Below are positions 7,152 through 14,065 of a DNA stretch of 15,143 bases, piece after piece. How positions within the stretch are numbered: the first letter of the stretch is position 1; every line of letters starts with the position of its first letter. Source of the stretch: JBBDZE01 sp040900345 (lineage in GTDB: Bacteria > Patescibacteriota > Minisyncoccia > Spechtbacterales > 2-12-FULL-38-22); assembly GCA_040900345.1 (NCBI GenBank), contig JBBDZE010000031.1, forward strand, positions 1 to 15,143. Direction: 5' to 3'. The translations under genes and the position numbers were made by a program. Below the pieces are notes generated by a model. The model was given only the letters and a program-made list of their open reading frames with translations. It ran no database searches and was not told the origin of the DNA.

Positions 7152-7183
7152 ACTGAGGAGTGTTTTTACGGGATGAGGGAGGC

Positions 7184-7212
7184 TTGAGCAATTCGGATAT
7201 CTGTGGTACAGT
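7184..7212 (+). promoter_or_regulatory. Promoter of the rpmH-rnpA-yidC-jag-flippase unit
   Basis: TTGAGC (7184-7189) and TACAGT (7207-7212) are exactly 17 bp apart. The -10 is preceded by TGG (7204-7206), which makes it an extended -10. Transcription would start near 7219, giving a leader of about 29 nt before rpmH. No terminator is obvious until 10669-10698. Confidence 0.5.
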
Positions 7213-7247
7213 GCGCGGGTAATAACGACCTCTAAATTGCCGCATGT

Positions 7248-7382
7248 ATGTCAGTAACTGATAAACGAAAACGAGCAAAGCGACAACGAACGCACGGATT
7301 TTTAAAGCGCATGGCCAGCAAAGCCGGGCAGCGTGTTGTCGCGCGGCGTCGCGCGAAGGGGCGAAAGCGCGTAGCCGTATAA
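7248..7382 (+). CDS. rpmH: 50S ribosomal protein L34
   Basis: A 44-residue, strongly basic ribosomal protein of the large subunit. The central THGFLKRM and the C-terminal VVARRRAKGRKRVAV match the L34 family, whose members are usually 44-47 residues. The N-terminus (MSVTDKRKR) departs from the common MKRT-QPS opening. ATG at 7248 is used because the nearby ATG at 7244 runs into TGA after five codons. The gene lies between oriC and rnpA, the conserved arrangement, with 7 nt to rnpA. The stop is TAA. No Shine-Dalgarno is visible. Confidence 0.93.
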   Translation: MSVTDKRKRAKRQRTHGFLKRMASKAGQRVVARRRAKGRKRVAV

Positions 7383-7389
7383 ACCTGCC

Positions 7390-7737
7390 ATGCCTCAACG
7401 AACCCGGCGTCTCACAGCACAAGGCATAGAGCGAGTTATGAGAAAAGGGGCGCGCTACGCAGGCGCCTCTTTTTTCATACGGGTCTTGCCCGGTGCGGAA
7501 GGAACGAGCAGAATGGGTGTGGTGGTGGGGCGTAAAGTGGCGAAGAAAGCGGTTCGGCGCAACTACTATAAGCGCGTACTGCGACATACCCTCCGCACGC
7601 TCCTCAACGGGAGCGAGCGCGCCTGGGATGTGGCCGTGGTAGCAAACCCCGCGATTGCCGAACAACCTTTCGCAGAGCTGGAAAAGGAGTTGCGTGCGGC
7701 AGCGCACGAAGCCGGCATCCTCGGAGAAAAGCGTTAG
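7390..7737 (+). CDS. rnpA: Ribonuclease P protein component
   Basis: A 115-residue basic protein that assists the RNase P RNA in removing the 5' leader of precursor tRNAs. The family signature (the RNR region) is visible at residues 49-65 as KVAKKAVRRNYYKRVLR. The preceding FFIRVLP and GVVVGRK strands fit the fold. It follows rpmH by 7 nt, the usual pairing, and is probably co-transcribed. It has a normal length, an ATG start without clear Shine-Dalgarno, and a TAG stop. The yidD gene often found next is absent; 152 nt of apparently noncoding sequence follow. Confidence 0.94.
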   Translation: MPQRTRRLTAQGIERVMRKGARYAGASFFIRVLPGAEGTSRMGVVVGRKVAKKAVRRNYYKRVLRHTLRTLLNGSERAWDVAVVANPAIAEQPFAELEKELRAAAHEAGILGEKR

Positions 7738-7811
7738 GGAAGCTAACGCAAGGCGTGGAGACGATACGGTTTCCGTCGTTCGCCATAAAGCTCACGCCGG
7801 AAAACGTTGTT

Positions 7812-7848
7812 GCAGCCCTACCTACCGGCAGGCGGGCACTCGGGCTGC
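7812..7848 (+). repeat. Hairpin in the rnpA-yidC spacer
   Basis: GCAGCCC (7812-7818) and GGGCTGC (7842-7848) form a perfect 7-bp stem. The 23-nt loop contains the near-palindrome CCTACCGGCAGG (7821-7832). It lies about 40 nt upstream of the preferred yidC start and would be transcribed. It resembles a CCTGCCGGCAGG-type word that I believe is common in Parcubacteria genomes, from memory only. Confidence 0.45.
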
Positions 7849-7889
7849 GTTCACGAACACTCACGTGCCCTCGCGGGCAACAGAGACAC

Positions 7890-8627
7890 ATGCAGCTGAT
7901 TATCGACATTTTTAATGAACTGATCTTTCGTCCCATCCTGAACCTCTTGATGGGAGCTTTAGACGTGATTCCCGGGCATGACCTTGGCGTGGCCATTATC
8001 GCGGTAACGATATTTGTGCGGTTTGTGCTCTACCCTCTCTCGTACAAGGCGGCTGTGTCACAAAAGAAGATGCTCGCGCTCAAACCCCAGTTGGATGAGG
8101 TGCGCGAGCAGCACAAAAGCGACCGGCAAAAGCAAGCCCAAGCTCAGATGCAACTGTATCGGGATAACGGCATCAGCTTGTTTGGGGGCCTCAACCTCAT
8201 GTTGATACAACTGCCGCTCCTGTTTGGGCTGTTCAGGGTGTTTTCCCTGGAGGTAACTCCCGCCAACGTGGCCCCGTACTTATACTCCTTCACGCCCTTA
8301 GTGGAGCGGATTAACGTCAACTTTTTGGGCCTTATTGACCTTACTCAACCGTCCTATGTGCTGGCGGTGCTGGCGGGGCTTTCGCAGTTCCTGGTAGCAA
8401 AAATGCTCTACGCTCAACGCAAAGAGAACGCGCCGGTCAAACCCAAGAAGAAAGCGAAAAAAGAAGGGCCCGACATGCAGTCGATGCTTGCTACTCAGAC
8501 GACCTATGTGTTTCCTTTTCTCATCGTAATCTTTGCTTCGCAGTTTGCGGCGGGTCTGGCGCTCTACTGGATAGCCAGTTCGCTGTTTTCGCTGGGGCAG
8601 CAGTATTTGATTAACAAACGGGTATAA
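7890..8627 (+). CDS. yidC: Membrane protein insertase YidC/OxaI
   Basis: A 245-residue polytopic protein that inserts and folds inner-membrane proteins, alone or with the Sec translocon. The 60KD_IMP/OxaI core is clear. The first helix region carries the conserved groove arginine Arg44 (TIFVRFVLYPLS). A cytoplasmic helical hairpin follows (about 54-95, KPQLDEVREQHK), then membrane segments near 101-120, 155-172 and 205-236, with a Lys-rich loop at 184-191. It lacks the large periplasmic domain of proteobacterial YidC, as in OxaI-like forms. ATG at 7890 is preferred because the protein then begins at the first helix. The frame is open upstream to an ATG at 7755, but those 45 codons look unrelated to the family. 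The order rnpA-yidC-jag is conserved. Confidence 0.94.
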   Translation: MQLIIDIFNELIFRPILNLLMGALDVIPGHDLGVAIIAVTIFVRFVLYPLSYKAAVSQKKMLALKPQLDEVREQHKSDRQKQAQAQMQLYRDNGISLFGGLNLMLIQLPLLFGLFRVFSLEVTPANVAPYLYSFTPLVERINVNFLGLIDLTQPSYVLAVLAGLSQFLVAKMLYAQRKENAPVKPKKKAKKEGPDMQSMLATQTTYVFPFLIVIFASQFAAGLALYWIASSLFSLGQQYLINKRV

Positions 8628-8679
8628 TAATTTGTGTGAGGGGTGCTTTTATGGTAGGAAAAGGGAACAACAAACGCGT

Positions 8680-9174
8680 ATGGACCTCTCAACACAAATT
8701 CAAAAGGATATTAAAACTCTCGTAGAAGGTCTTGGTTTTCAGTTTTTAGATAATCCGATGGTGCACGAAGAAGACGATCGATTTTTCGTTGACATCTTTG
8801 TGAACGAGCCCCAAAACCTTATCGGCGAGCGCGGCACGAGCTTAGCTTCACTGCAAATGGTGATGCGTCTTATTGCCGCCAAAAAGTATCGTCCCGACAT
8901 TCGGCTCGACATTGATGTGAACGGCTACAAGAAAAAGCGCGCGGAGTTCATCAAAGATATGGCGCACCAGGCTCGCAAGCAAGTGCTCTCGCGGCGTGCG
9001 CCCGTTGCGCTGGAGCCCATGACAGCATTTGACCGCCGTGTTATTCACACGACGCTCGCCTCGTTTGCCGACGTTTCAACCGGCAGCGAGGGTATGGGTC
9101 CCGGCCGCCACGTAGTGGTGAGCCCCCAACAGCACGAAGGCGGAGAGCACTCGTCTTCACATGAGCTTTCTTAA
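8680..9174 (+). CDS. jag: KhpB/Jag RNA-binding protein (KH-R3H)
   Basis: A 164-residue cytoplasmic RNA-binding protein. The KH domain has its GxxG loop as GERG (49-52) in NLIGERGTSLASLQMVMRL. The R3H domain follows, with FDRRVIH (117-123) and the C-terminal TGSEGMGPGRHVVV block typical of the family. The N-terminal Jag domain of longer homologues is absent. In Firmicutes KhpB/EloR controls cell elongation and acts with KhpA; here the location beside yidC is the usual one. ATG at 8680 is chosen; a TTG at 8632 in the same frame would add 16 unlikely residues. The stop codon lies inside the next gene (14-nt overlap), implying translational coupling. Confidence 0.9.
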   Translation: MDLSTQIQKDIKTLVEGLGFQFLDNPMVHEEDDRFFVDIFVNEPQNLIGERGTSLASLQMVMRLIAAKKYRPDIRLDIDVNGYKKKRAEFIKDMAHQARKQVLSRRAPVALEPMTAFDRRVIHTTLASFADVSTGSEGMGPGRHVVVSPQQHEGGEHSSSHELS

Positions 9175-10606
9175 GCAAGCTACTCTCAACACCGCCGCCT
9201 CGGTAGGCGGCCGCATCATAAGCGCAGCATTTGCGCTTATTTCATTTCGGCTCATCGCGGAGACCCTGGGGCCGGCGGGATTTGGCGAATATGCTATTGT
9301 CATCGCTTATTTGGGCATTTTGCAGGTCTTCGCCGATTTGGGCCTGTATACGCTTATGACGCGCGAAATATCCCAAAAGCCCGAGCGCGAACGCGAGCTG
9401 GTGAGCGAGTTTTTCACGCTACGGCTGGTTGCAGCAGCCCTCTTTTTGGCTATTGGCGCGGCGTTGGTGTTCGCTTTCCCGTACTCGCACAATGTTCAGC
9501 TGGGCGTGGTGTTTGCCTCGTCCGGCTTTTTAGCGCTTTCGCTCTCGCAGATGGCGATGGGAGTATTTCAAAAATACATGCAGATGTACCGCGTGGCGAT
9601 CATTGAAATGGTCGGCCGGGCGGTACAGCTGGGACTGGTGGCCTACGCGGCATTGGTGGTGAATGCGGGCTTTTTCGCCTTTATCGCCGCGATGGTGGCG
9701 TCCAGCTTTGTCATCGTGGCGCTCAATGTGGTCTTTGCCCGTCGCCTTGTTCCTTTTTCGCTTCGGGTATCCGTGAGTTCTTGGAAGGGAACGCTCAAAA
9801 CAACCTTGCCCATTGCCGCTTCACTGGTATTTACCATGCTGTACTTTAGGGCCGACACGATTTTGTTGTCACTGCTAGCCACTGAAGAGGATGTGGGCCT
9901 CTACGGTATCGCCTACCGAGTTCTTGAGCAGATTATCTTTTTGCCCGCCGTGATGGTGGGGGTCGCTTTCCCGAGACTGGCCCACTATGCCCGCGAACAC
10001 GCCGAAAGGTTCTTATCGTCGCTGGCAACGCTGTTTGGCGTTATGGCCGTGGCGGCGTTTCCGTTGGTGGCGGGGGGCATCCTGTTGTCGCCATCCATTG
10101 TGTACTATTTGGGTGGCCCTGAATTTACTGACGCCGCCCGCACCATGCAGATGCTGTTTGTGGCGGTGGGCATTATCTTTTTCGGTACGCTGATGGGCAA
10201 CTCGGTCATTGCGCTCAATATACAAAAAAAGGCCATGTGGGCCTATGCGGCGGGCTTTGTATTCAACTTTATTGCCAACCTTATCGTAATTCCGCGGTTC
10301 ACCTACGAAGGCGCAGCAGCCACAACCGTGCTGACCGAACTCGTGGTTACCGGGTATCTCATATGGGTGGTCTACCGAGCGGCACCGTTTCGCCCTGACG
10401 GTTCTTTGATAGGACGAGCGCTTCTGGCCACCGCGGTGATGGCCGCGGGAGTTTGGCTGGTTATCGCTTCCCAGCTTCAGCCTCTCGCGCCGTTTGCGTT
10501 TGTTGCCGCTGTGGCGCTGGGCGTAGTGCTCTTCAGCACCGCGGCCTTCGCTCTGCGTATTCATACGGGCATTCTAACGCGCTGGAGACGCCAAGTAGCT
10601 GAGTAA
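9161..10606 (+). CDS. Polysaccharide flippase of the MOP superfamily (Wzx/PST-like)
   Basis: A 481-residue polytopic membrane protein with about 12-14 hydrophobic segments. The N-terminus (residues 19-45, with LISFRLIAETLGPAGFGEYA) is the opening typical of polysaccharide-transporter/Wzx and related flippases that move undecaprenyl-linked sugars outward. The C-terminal half repeats the topology (GLYGIAYRVLEQ, YYLGGPEF). It could supply surface glycan, or replace MurJ as a lipid II flippase; sequence alone does not decide. It overlaps jag by 14 nt and ends with TAA at a terminator, so it closes the rpmH unit. The start codon ATG lies inside jag, with no separate Shine-Dalgarno. Confidence 0.88.
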   Translation: MSFLKQATLNTAASVGGRIISAAFALISFRLIAETLGPAGFGEYAIVIAYLGILQVFADLGLYTLMTREISQKPERERELVSEFFTLRLVAAALFLAIGAALVFAFPYSHNVQLGVVFASSGFLALSLSQMAMGVFQKYMQMYRVAIIEMVGRAVQLGLVAYAALVVNAGFFAFIAAMVASSFVIVALNVVFARRLVPFSLRVSVSSWKGTLKTTLPIAASLVFTMLYFRADTILLSLLATEEDVGLYGIAYRVLEQIIFLPAVMVGVAFPRLAHYAREHAERFLSSLATLFGVMAVAAFPLVAGGILLSPSIVYYLGGPEFTDAARTMQMLFVAVGIIFFGTLMGNSVIALNIQKKAMWAYAAGFVFNFIANLIVIPRFTYEGAAATTVLTELVVTGYLIWVVYRAAPFRPDGSLIGRALLATAVMAAGVWLVIASQLQPLAPFAFVAAVALGVVLFSTAAFALRIHTGILTRWRRQVAE

Positions 10607-10668
10607 CCACACTACTCGCAAGAATTAGTGACCGCAGTACTTTTTGCGGGGCCTCTAAAAAAGTAAAA

Positions 10669-10698
10669 GGGGCCGCCGGCGAATGCCAGCGGCCCTTC
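10669..10698. terminator. Bidirectional intrinsic terminator
   Basis: The stem pairs 10670-10676 with 10689-10695 and 10678-10680 with 10685-10687, with one C/A mismatch between them and a GAAT loop. It is followed on the plus side by TTCTTTTG and preceded by an A-rich run (10657-10668), which forms a U-tract in minus sense. It therefore serves both the flippase (62 nt after its stop) and the lipoprotein gene (about 30 nt after its stop). A smaller CCGCA/TGCGG hairpin lies at 10632-10649. Confidence 0.85.
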
Positions 10699-10727
10699 TT
10701 TTGCGTTTCGGCGCGTCCTTCTCGCGC

Positions 10728-11630
10728 CTATGAGCAGTCGCCTCTGTAGACGACCACTAGCTTGCCTGTCGGCGAGGTCGTCTTATGGGTCTGGAAAGGA
10801 CCTAGAAGACCTCGACTAGCTGCGGCATCCACAATCTCTGGCGGGAGGAAGGTGCCTTTCCGCTGATCGGGGGTTTGGCACCCGAACCGTGCCACCGCAC
10901 CCAGCGAGAGCTTGAGGTATTCGCTCAGAGCGTCCTCTTGTCCCTCATACAGGGCTTGAGAGGCACGCTCAGCGTAGAACGTAACCTGCTCAAGGGGCGG
11001 CAGGGAGGAACCCGGATGTTCCAGTTCTTCCCGCGCGCTGACGAGCGCGTTGGCTCCTTGTGTCGCCAAGCTCGGCAGTGCGAAGTAGACTGCACTCTCG
11101 GCTCCCGCGTAGACTAGGAGTTGCGGGTGAGCGCTACTCCCCGGGAGAATGAACACCAGGTAGTCCCGGTATTCTGTCCCCGGGAGTACCACACCTCCCT
11201 GGGGTTTTCTGTTGGGGCATTGGTCCCAAATCTCCTTGTTGGAGATGAGGGAACCGTCTCCCAAAAGGAGGTGGTAGCGGCCCTTATCCAGGTGGCCGTT
11301 CTTGGCTCCGGCGTCCTCCGCCAGGCCGACCACAATCTGTACGCGGTACCACGCGCCGTCACGAGGGGCGGCGCAGGAAAGGAACCCCGTCCCCACCTCC
11401 ATGACCTTTGTCTGCCAGCCGTAGGACAGGCCAGCAAACCTTTCCACGGGCATGGGGTCCGTTTTGGTCCCCATGCCATTGCGTGAGGCAACCACCTCCG
11501 CCTCCTGGCGGAGTGCTTCTCGCACGGCCTCTTCCGCCGTGGACGAGCGAGCATCGGCACCCCCGCCGCACGCTGCCGACACGAAAAGAACGAACAGGAG
11601 CATCATGCCCCATGCGATACGAACCGACAT
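10728..11630 (-). CDS. Putative lipoprotein, function unknown
   Basis: A 300-residue protein that I do not recognise. It begins with a lipoprotein-type signal: Arg4, a hydrophobic stretch (about 5-18), then SAAC with the candidate lipidated Cys21 and a GGG tail. The residue three before Cys21 is Ser rather than Leu/Val/Ile, so the lipobox is imperfect. The mature part is mixed and soluble-looking, with four Cys (in LSCAAP, WDQCPN, RFGCQT and the C-terminal GDCS) that could form disulfides outside the cell. Unlike most neighbours it has a strong Shine-Dalgarno (AAGGAG, 6 nt from the ATG) and its own promoter, so it is an independent unit between a terminator and the pilus-like cluster. Recent acquisition is possible but unproven. 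Confidence 0.75.
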   Translation of the reverse strand: MSVRIAWGMMLLFVLFVSAACGGGADARSSTAEEAVREALRQEAEVVASRNGMGTKTDPMPVERFAGLSYGWQTKVMEVGTGFLSCAAPRDGAWYRVQIVVGLAEDAGAKNGHLDKGRYHLLLGDGSLISNKEIWDQCPNRKPQGGVVLPGTEYRDYLVFILPGSSAHPQLLVYAGAESAVYFALPSLATQGANALVSAREELEHPGSSLPPLEQVTFYAERASQALYEGQEDALSEYLKLSLGAVARFGCQTPDQRKGTFLPPEIVDAAASRGLLGPFQTHKTTSPTGKLVVVYRGDCS

Positions 11631-11688
11631 GACGTGCTCCTTCCAGAGCGACTCGTTCAGGCGTTGTCCAGCAAACTTTCTTGCTCAC

Positions 11689-11717
11689 AGGGTAACATTT
11701 TTTCAGAGGAATGTCAA
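11689..11717 (-). promoter_or_regulatory. Promoter of the lipoprotein gene
   Basis: On the minus strand a consensus -35 TTGACA (11717-11712) lies exactly 17 bp from TACCCT (11694-11689). TG-T precedes the -10, making it extended. The leader would be about 50 nt, ending in the AAGGAG Shine-Dalgarno at about 11642-11637. Confidence 0.6.
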
Positions 11718-11727
11718 TACTAAAGCG

Positions 11728-11760
11728 GATACCTCAAAGGGCCTTTTCCAACAAGGTATC
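11728..11760. repeat. Inverted repeat upstream of the lipoprotein promoter
   Basis: GATACCT (11728-11734) and AGGTATC (11754-11760) are perfect inverted repeats. The spacer contains AAAGGGCCTTT, itself nearly symmetric. The site lies about 10 bp upstream of the -35 on the minus strand and could be an operator. It also lies downstream of the minus-strand gene ending at 11827, so a 3'-end hairpin is the alternative. Confidence 0.4.
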
Positions 11761-11826
11761 GCCAAGACGGGGAATATGCAGTTTCTCAAAAGGTATTAGC
11801 GGGGCGTTTTTGGAGGCAGATCGTAT

Positions 11827-13386
11827 TTATATCTTAGGTATCAGCTGGAAGCAGTAGTCTACGATGGAGTTTTTTTGCCCGACTGTTAGTGCTGTTGTGG
11901 TAGCATCCCCAATGGAGCACATTTGTCGTCCTGCGAGGGAGGGACTGTTGGGGTCTTCCTCGCTACAAAATTCTTGTACGGCAGAAAGGTTTTTTGCGAG
12001 CAGTTCCCGTATTGCCCCCTCCTGAGCTGAAGGGTTTGTTATGTTCATGAGGGTTCCGCCATTCCTTGCCGATGCGTAGGGATTAAAGAGCTCTCCGCCT
12101 GCAAAGGTTTCTCCAGGACCTGTATTTGCTGTACAGAGTGCCCCCATCGTAGTTTCAGTTAGTTCGATTTGGTCTCCTTCCGCTCCCACGATGCCGCCCG
12201 GCACCGTGCATTGCTGCGTGGCGATAGCGAGTATTACATCAACATCTTCCTGTATATATGCGTTGCCGCAGGAACCGTCAAGGTATTTTTTAACCTCCCC
12301 CTCAGTAACAGTACCATCTGAACATAATGATTCGGCAAGAAGTTTAAGGGAAGGGTCATTTTCGACCAATACCTCCGCACAGGTTAAATCAGTACCGGGC
12401 ACCTTTACCGAAGCATCATTTCCTTGGCGAGGTGCCCGCAGGTCGTAGTCGCAGGTAACGCCGGGCGGGCAGTCCAGATTGAGTTCTCGCAGAATGACCA
12501 AGTCGGGGTTGAGAAGGCGCAATAAAATGACGGCCACGAGCAGTAAGACGATGCCGATGACCACCCCGATAAGGCGCTGGCGCGCATTTGAGCGCATGGT
12601 CGCACTCTCCCCCGAAAGGATATAGCCAAATCCCACGTAAACGACCATAATAAAGGCCAAAATGCCGCCAATCCACAAGGCCAGCGCGTAGATAAAGGTA
12701 ATGAGCGCCGGCCAACTTATTCTGTCGGCCGCCACAATGTCGTTGAGCGAGCGGTTAATGCCCGGCAGCGTGGGCCACTGCAGCTCCAGCTTGATGTCGA
12801 TCGAAGGGAGGTCGCCGGCGGCGGGGCTGAATATCTCGCATGAGAGGTTGTGAACGGGGTGGTTTGCATCTTCGCATAGGTTGGCCCCACATCGGCCCGC
12901 TGCGGTCCAGTGGCAAAATCCTTGGGGGGTATTCAGCTTATTGTCAAAAGCGTATTGTGCGTTTACTATCGGGTCCCAAAACCGATGCACCGCATCTTGT
13001 GTCGCTTGGGGCTGACGCGCGAGGCGCTCTGCTTGGCTGAGGCTGCTGTAGTCTGAGAGCTGCACGCACGTGACAGGGTTGTTCTCGGCCAAGAGGTTTA
13101 TTTGGAATAATCCAGCGCTTAACTCTGGCTGCCCGGGACCCGAAAAGTTTGGGTCGGCACACGAAATATTAAGAGCTTGGGCGTCGTCCACGCCCTCCAT
13201 ACTGCAAATGGTGGCCATATGCGCCGCCTCAGAGCCAAAAATAGGCTCCAGAAAAGAAACCGTACAGTACTCCCCAGTTTCTACTACGGGATGGGTATGC
13301 GCGGCATGCGCAGGGGCCGCAAGACCGAAGAGGCCCACAAAGGCAGCGAAGAGGAACGCGAGGTGTTTGTAGCGAGGGAGGCGCAT
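11827..13386 (-). CDS. Secreted lytic-transglycosylase-like / VirB2-like pilin fusion
   Basis: A 519-residue protein. A signal peptide (about 1-29, ending APAHA) leads into a lysozyme-like SLT domain (about 35-165). Candidate catalytic Glu64 lies in CSMEG, GLFQIN is at 92-97, and a late aromatic CHW is at 158-160. This resembles VirB1-type enzymes that open peptidoglycan for secretion machines. Next come two membrane helices (about 226-258 and 270-293) joined by YILSGESATMRSNARQRL and ending LLNPDL, the VirB2/TrbC-like pilin module. The C-terminal 220 residues are Cys-containing, exported-looking and unrecognised. ATG at 13386 is preferred because it starts the signal peptide; the frame is open upstream to 13491, overlapping the previous gene. 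It follows that gene by 11 nt. The SLT call is by motif spacing only. Confidence 0.78.
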   Translation of the reverse strand: MRLPRYKHLAFLFAAFVGLFGLAAPAHAAHTHPVVETGEYCTVSFLEPIFGSEAAHMATICSMEGVDDAQALNISCADPNFSGPGQPELSAGLFQINLLAENNPVTCVQLSDYSSLSQAERLARQPQATQDAVHRFWDPIVNAQYAFDNKLNTPQGFCHWTAAGRCGANLCEDANHPVHNLSCEIFSPAAGDLPSIDIKLELQWPTLPGINRSLNDIVAADRISWPALITFIYALALWIGGILAFIMVVYVGFGYILSGESATMRSNARQRLIGVVIGIVLLLVAVILLRLLNPDLVILRELNLDCPPGVTCDYDLRAPRQGNDASVKVPGTDLTCAEVLVENDPSLKLLAESLCSDGTVTEGEVKKYLDGSCGNAYIQEDVDVILAIATQQCTVPGGIVGAEGDQIELTETTMGALCTANTGPGETFAGGELFNPYASARNGGTLMNITNPSAQEGAIRELLAKNLSAVQEFCSEEDPNSPSLAGRQMCSIGDATTTALTVGQKNSIVDYCFQLIPKI

Positions 13387-13397
13387 CAGAGCAGGGC

Positions 13398-13838
13398 TTA
13401 CTGTTCTTTGCAGAACGAAAGGAAAAATACTTGGCCTGCGAGGTTTGGATTTGCGTAGAGAGGCGTCCTTATGGTGACATCGAGTCTGCACGCCTGTTGT
13501 TCGTTGATATCGAGCACGCGAAGAAAGTCTTGTTCGGCGGCTTGGCGAAACTCATCAAACGGAGGGTCGGTTATGGTGATTTGGAATCGTTTGGTTTCTT
13601 GAAAGTAGAGTATTTTATAGCCGACTCGGTCGGGAAATTTCATGTCGCCAAACTGGCCATGCGGTATAGCTTCTAGCTTTACGGGAGCATCCTCAACGAC
13701 TTCGTCGGCAGTTTTAAGGGAGGGAGCGAAGGCAATATTAAAAAGCGCTATTACCAGCACGATTGCCGCCAGTACACCAGCCCCAAGAATCACTTTGGTT
13801 TTTGTATCCGCGCTTCTGAATTTTTCAAGCCATTCCAT
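13398..13838 (-). CDS. Small membrane-anchored protein of unknown function
   Basis: A 146-residue protein. A short cytoplasmic N-terminus (MEWLEKFRSADTKTK) precedes one membrane helix (about 16-38), then an exported domain of about 105 residues with Cys117 and Cys143 (ACRLD and LSFCKEQ) that could form a disulfide. YKILYFQ and the AEQDFLRVLDI helix suggest a compact alpha/beta fold. I recall similar proteins beside pilin-like genes in Parcubacteria, without being able to name a family. ATG at 13838 is chosen because AAGGAAG lies just upstream; a GTG at 13859 in frame would place the start inside a TATAAT. It sits between two proteins with VirB2-like modules, 11 nt before the second. Confidence 0.8.
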   Translation of the reverse strand: MEWLEKFRSADTKTKVILGAGVLAAIVLVIALFNIAFAPSLKTADEVVEDAPVKLEAIPHGQFGDMKFPDRVGYKILYFQETKRFQITITDPPFDEFRQAAEQDFLRVLDINEQQACRLDVTIRTPLYANPNLAGQVFFLSFCKEQ

Positions 13839-13850
13839 AAGCTTCCTTAA

Positions 13851-13856
13851 ATTATA
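13851..13856 (-). promoter_or_regulatory. Possible -10 element ahead of the small membrane protein
   Basis: An exact TATAAT in minus sense lies 12 nt before the ATG at 13838, followed by AAGGAAG. No -35 is recognisable at 16-18 bp. If it is used, the leader would be very short. It may allow expression independent of the upstream gene. Confidence 0.3.
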
Positions 13857-13864
13857 CACTACTT

Positions 13865-13880
13865 CCCCGCTCAGCCGGGG
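13865..13880 (-). repeat. GC-rich hairpin between cluster genes
   Basis: CCCCG (13865-13869) pairs with CGGGG (13876-13880) around a 6-nt loop. There is no T-run, so termination is uncertain. It lies between the end of the frameshifted tail (stop at 13885-13883) and the next gene, and could be a processing or attenuation site. Confidence 0.4.
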
Positions 13881-13882
13881 CG

Positions 13883-14065
13883 TTATGTGCAGATGAACAC
13901 ATCAAGCGTTGTGCATCCGGCGGTGGCGTCCAGGGATGCCTGGTCGGGGCAACAGGGGGTGCCTTCAACGCAGCTGTTGTTGCGGTAGCGGTTGGGGTCG
14001 GTGGTTAGGCGGTTGATGAAATTGGTGGCTTGGGCGCAGAGGAAGACGCTCAAGGAAGCGCTATC
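13883..14065 (-). other. Probable +1-frame C-terminal continuation of the upstream cluster gene
   Basis: After the TAG at 14063-14061, the frame one base further on stays open for 60 codons to TAA (13885-13883). It encodes a Cys-rich segment (DSASLSVFLCAQATNF, SCVEGTPCCPDQ, CTTLDVFICT). Its third codon positions are heavily C/G, like the confirmed gene before it, and the Cys density matches that protein. The original frame past the TAG gives only short Pro/Gln/His-rich sequence. So this stretch was coding. A one-base change, an assembly error or a programmed +1 shift at AGA-TAG would each join it to the preceding gene. Confidence 0.6.

Larger units (their letters stand above)
7045..7247. other. 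Probable replication origin (oriC)
   Basis: This noncoding region lies between divergent dnaA and rpmH, the classic origin position. It holds an AT-rich stretch (about 7050-7085) that could be an unwinding element, and an exact minus-strand box TTATACACA (7140-7132). A near-box TTGTGCAAA lies at 7092-7100, and overlapping inverted words include GCACAC (7086-7091) with GTGTGC (7103-7108). Promoters for both flanking genes lie inside it. The G-run spacer and box beyond dnaA may form a second part of a bipartite origin. A strand-skew plot over the whole genome would be decisive. Confidence 0.7.

Noticed and set aside
7066..7707. Open frame antisense to oriC, rpmH and rnpA (213 codons)
   Set aside because: It covers well-identified rpmH and rnpA and the origin, with a low-complexity translation rich in Arg, His and Cys.
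7755..7889. N-terminal 45-residue extension of YidC as the true start
   Set aside because: The extension has no signal or membrane character and the YidC family begins at the helix after ATG 7890. It is kept only as an alternative.
8632..8679. TTG start for Jag
   Set aside because: It would overlap a TATAAT region and add a Cys-rich segment not found in the family; ATG 8680 fits better.
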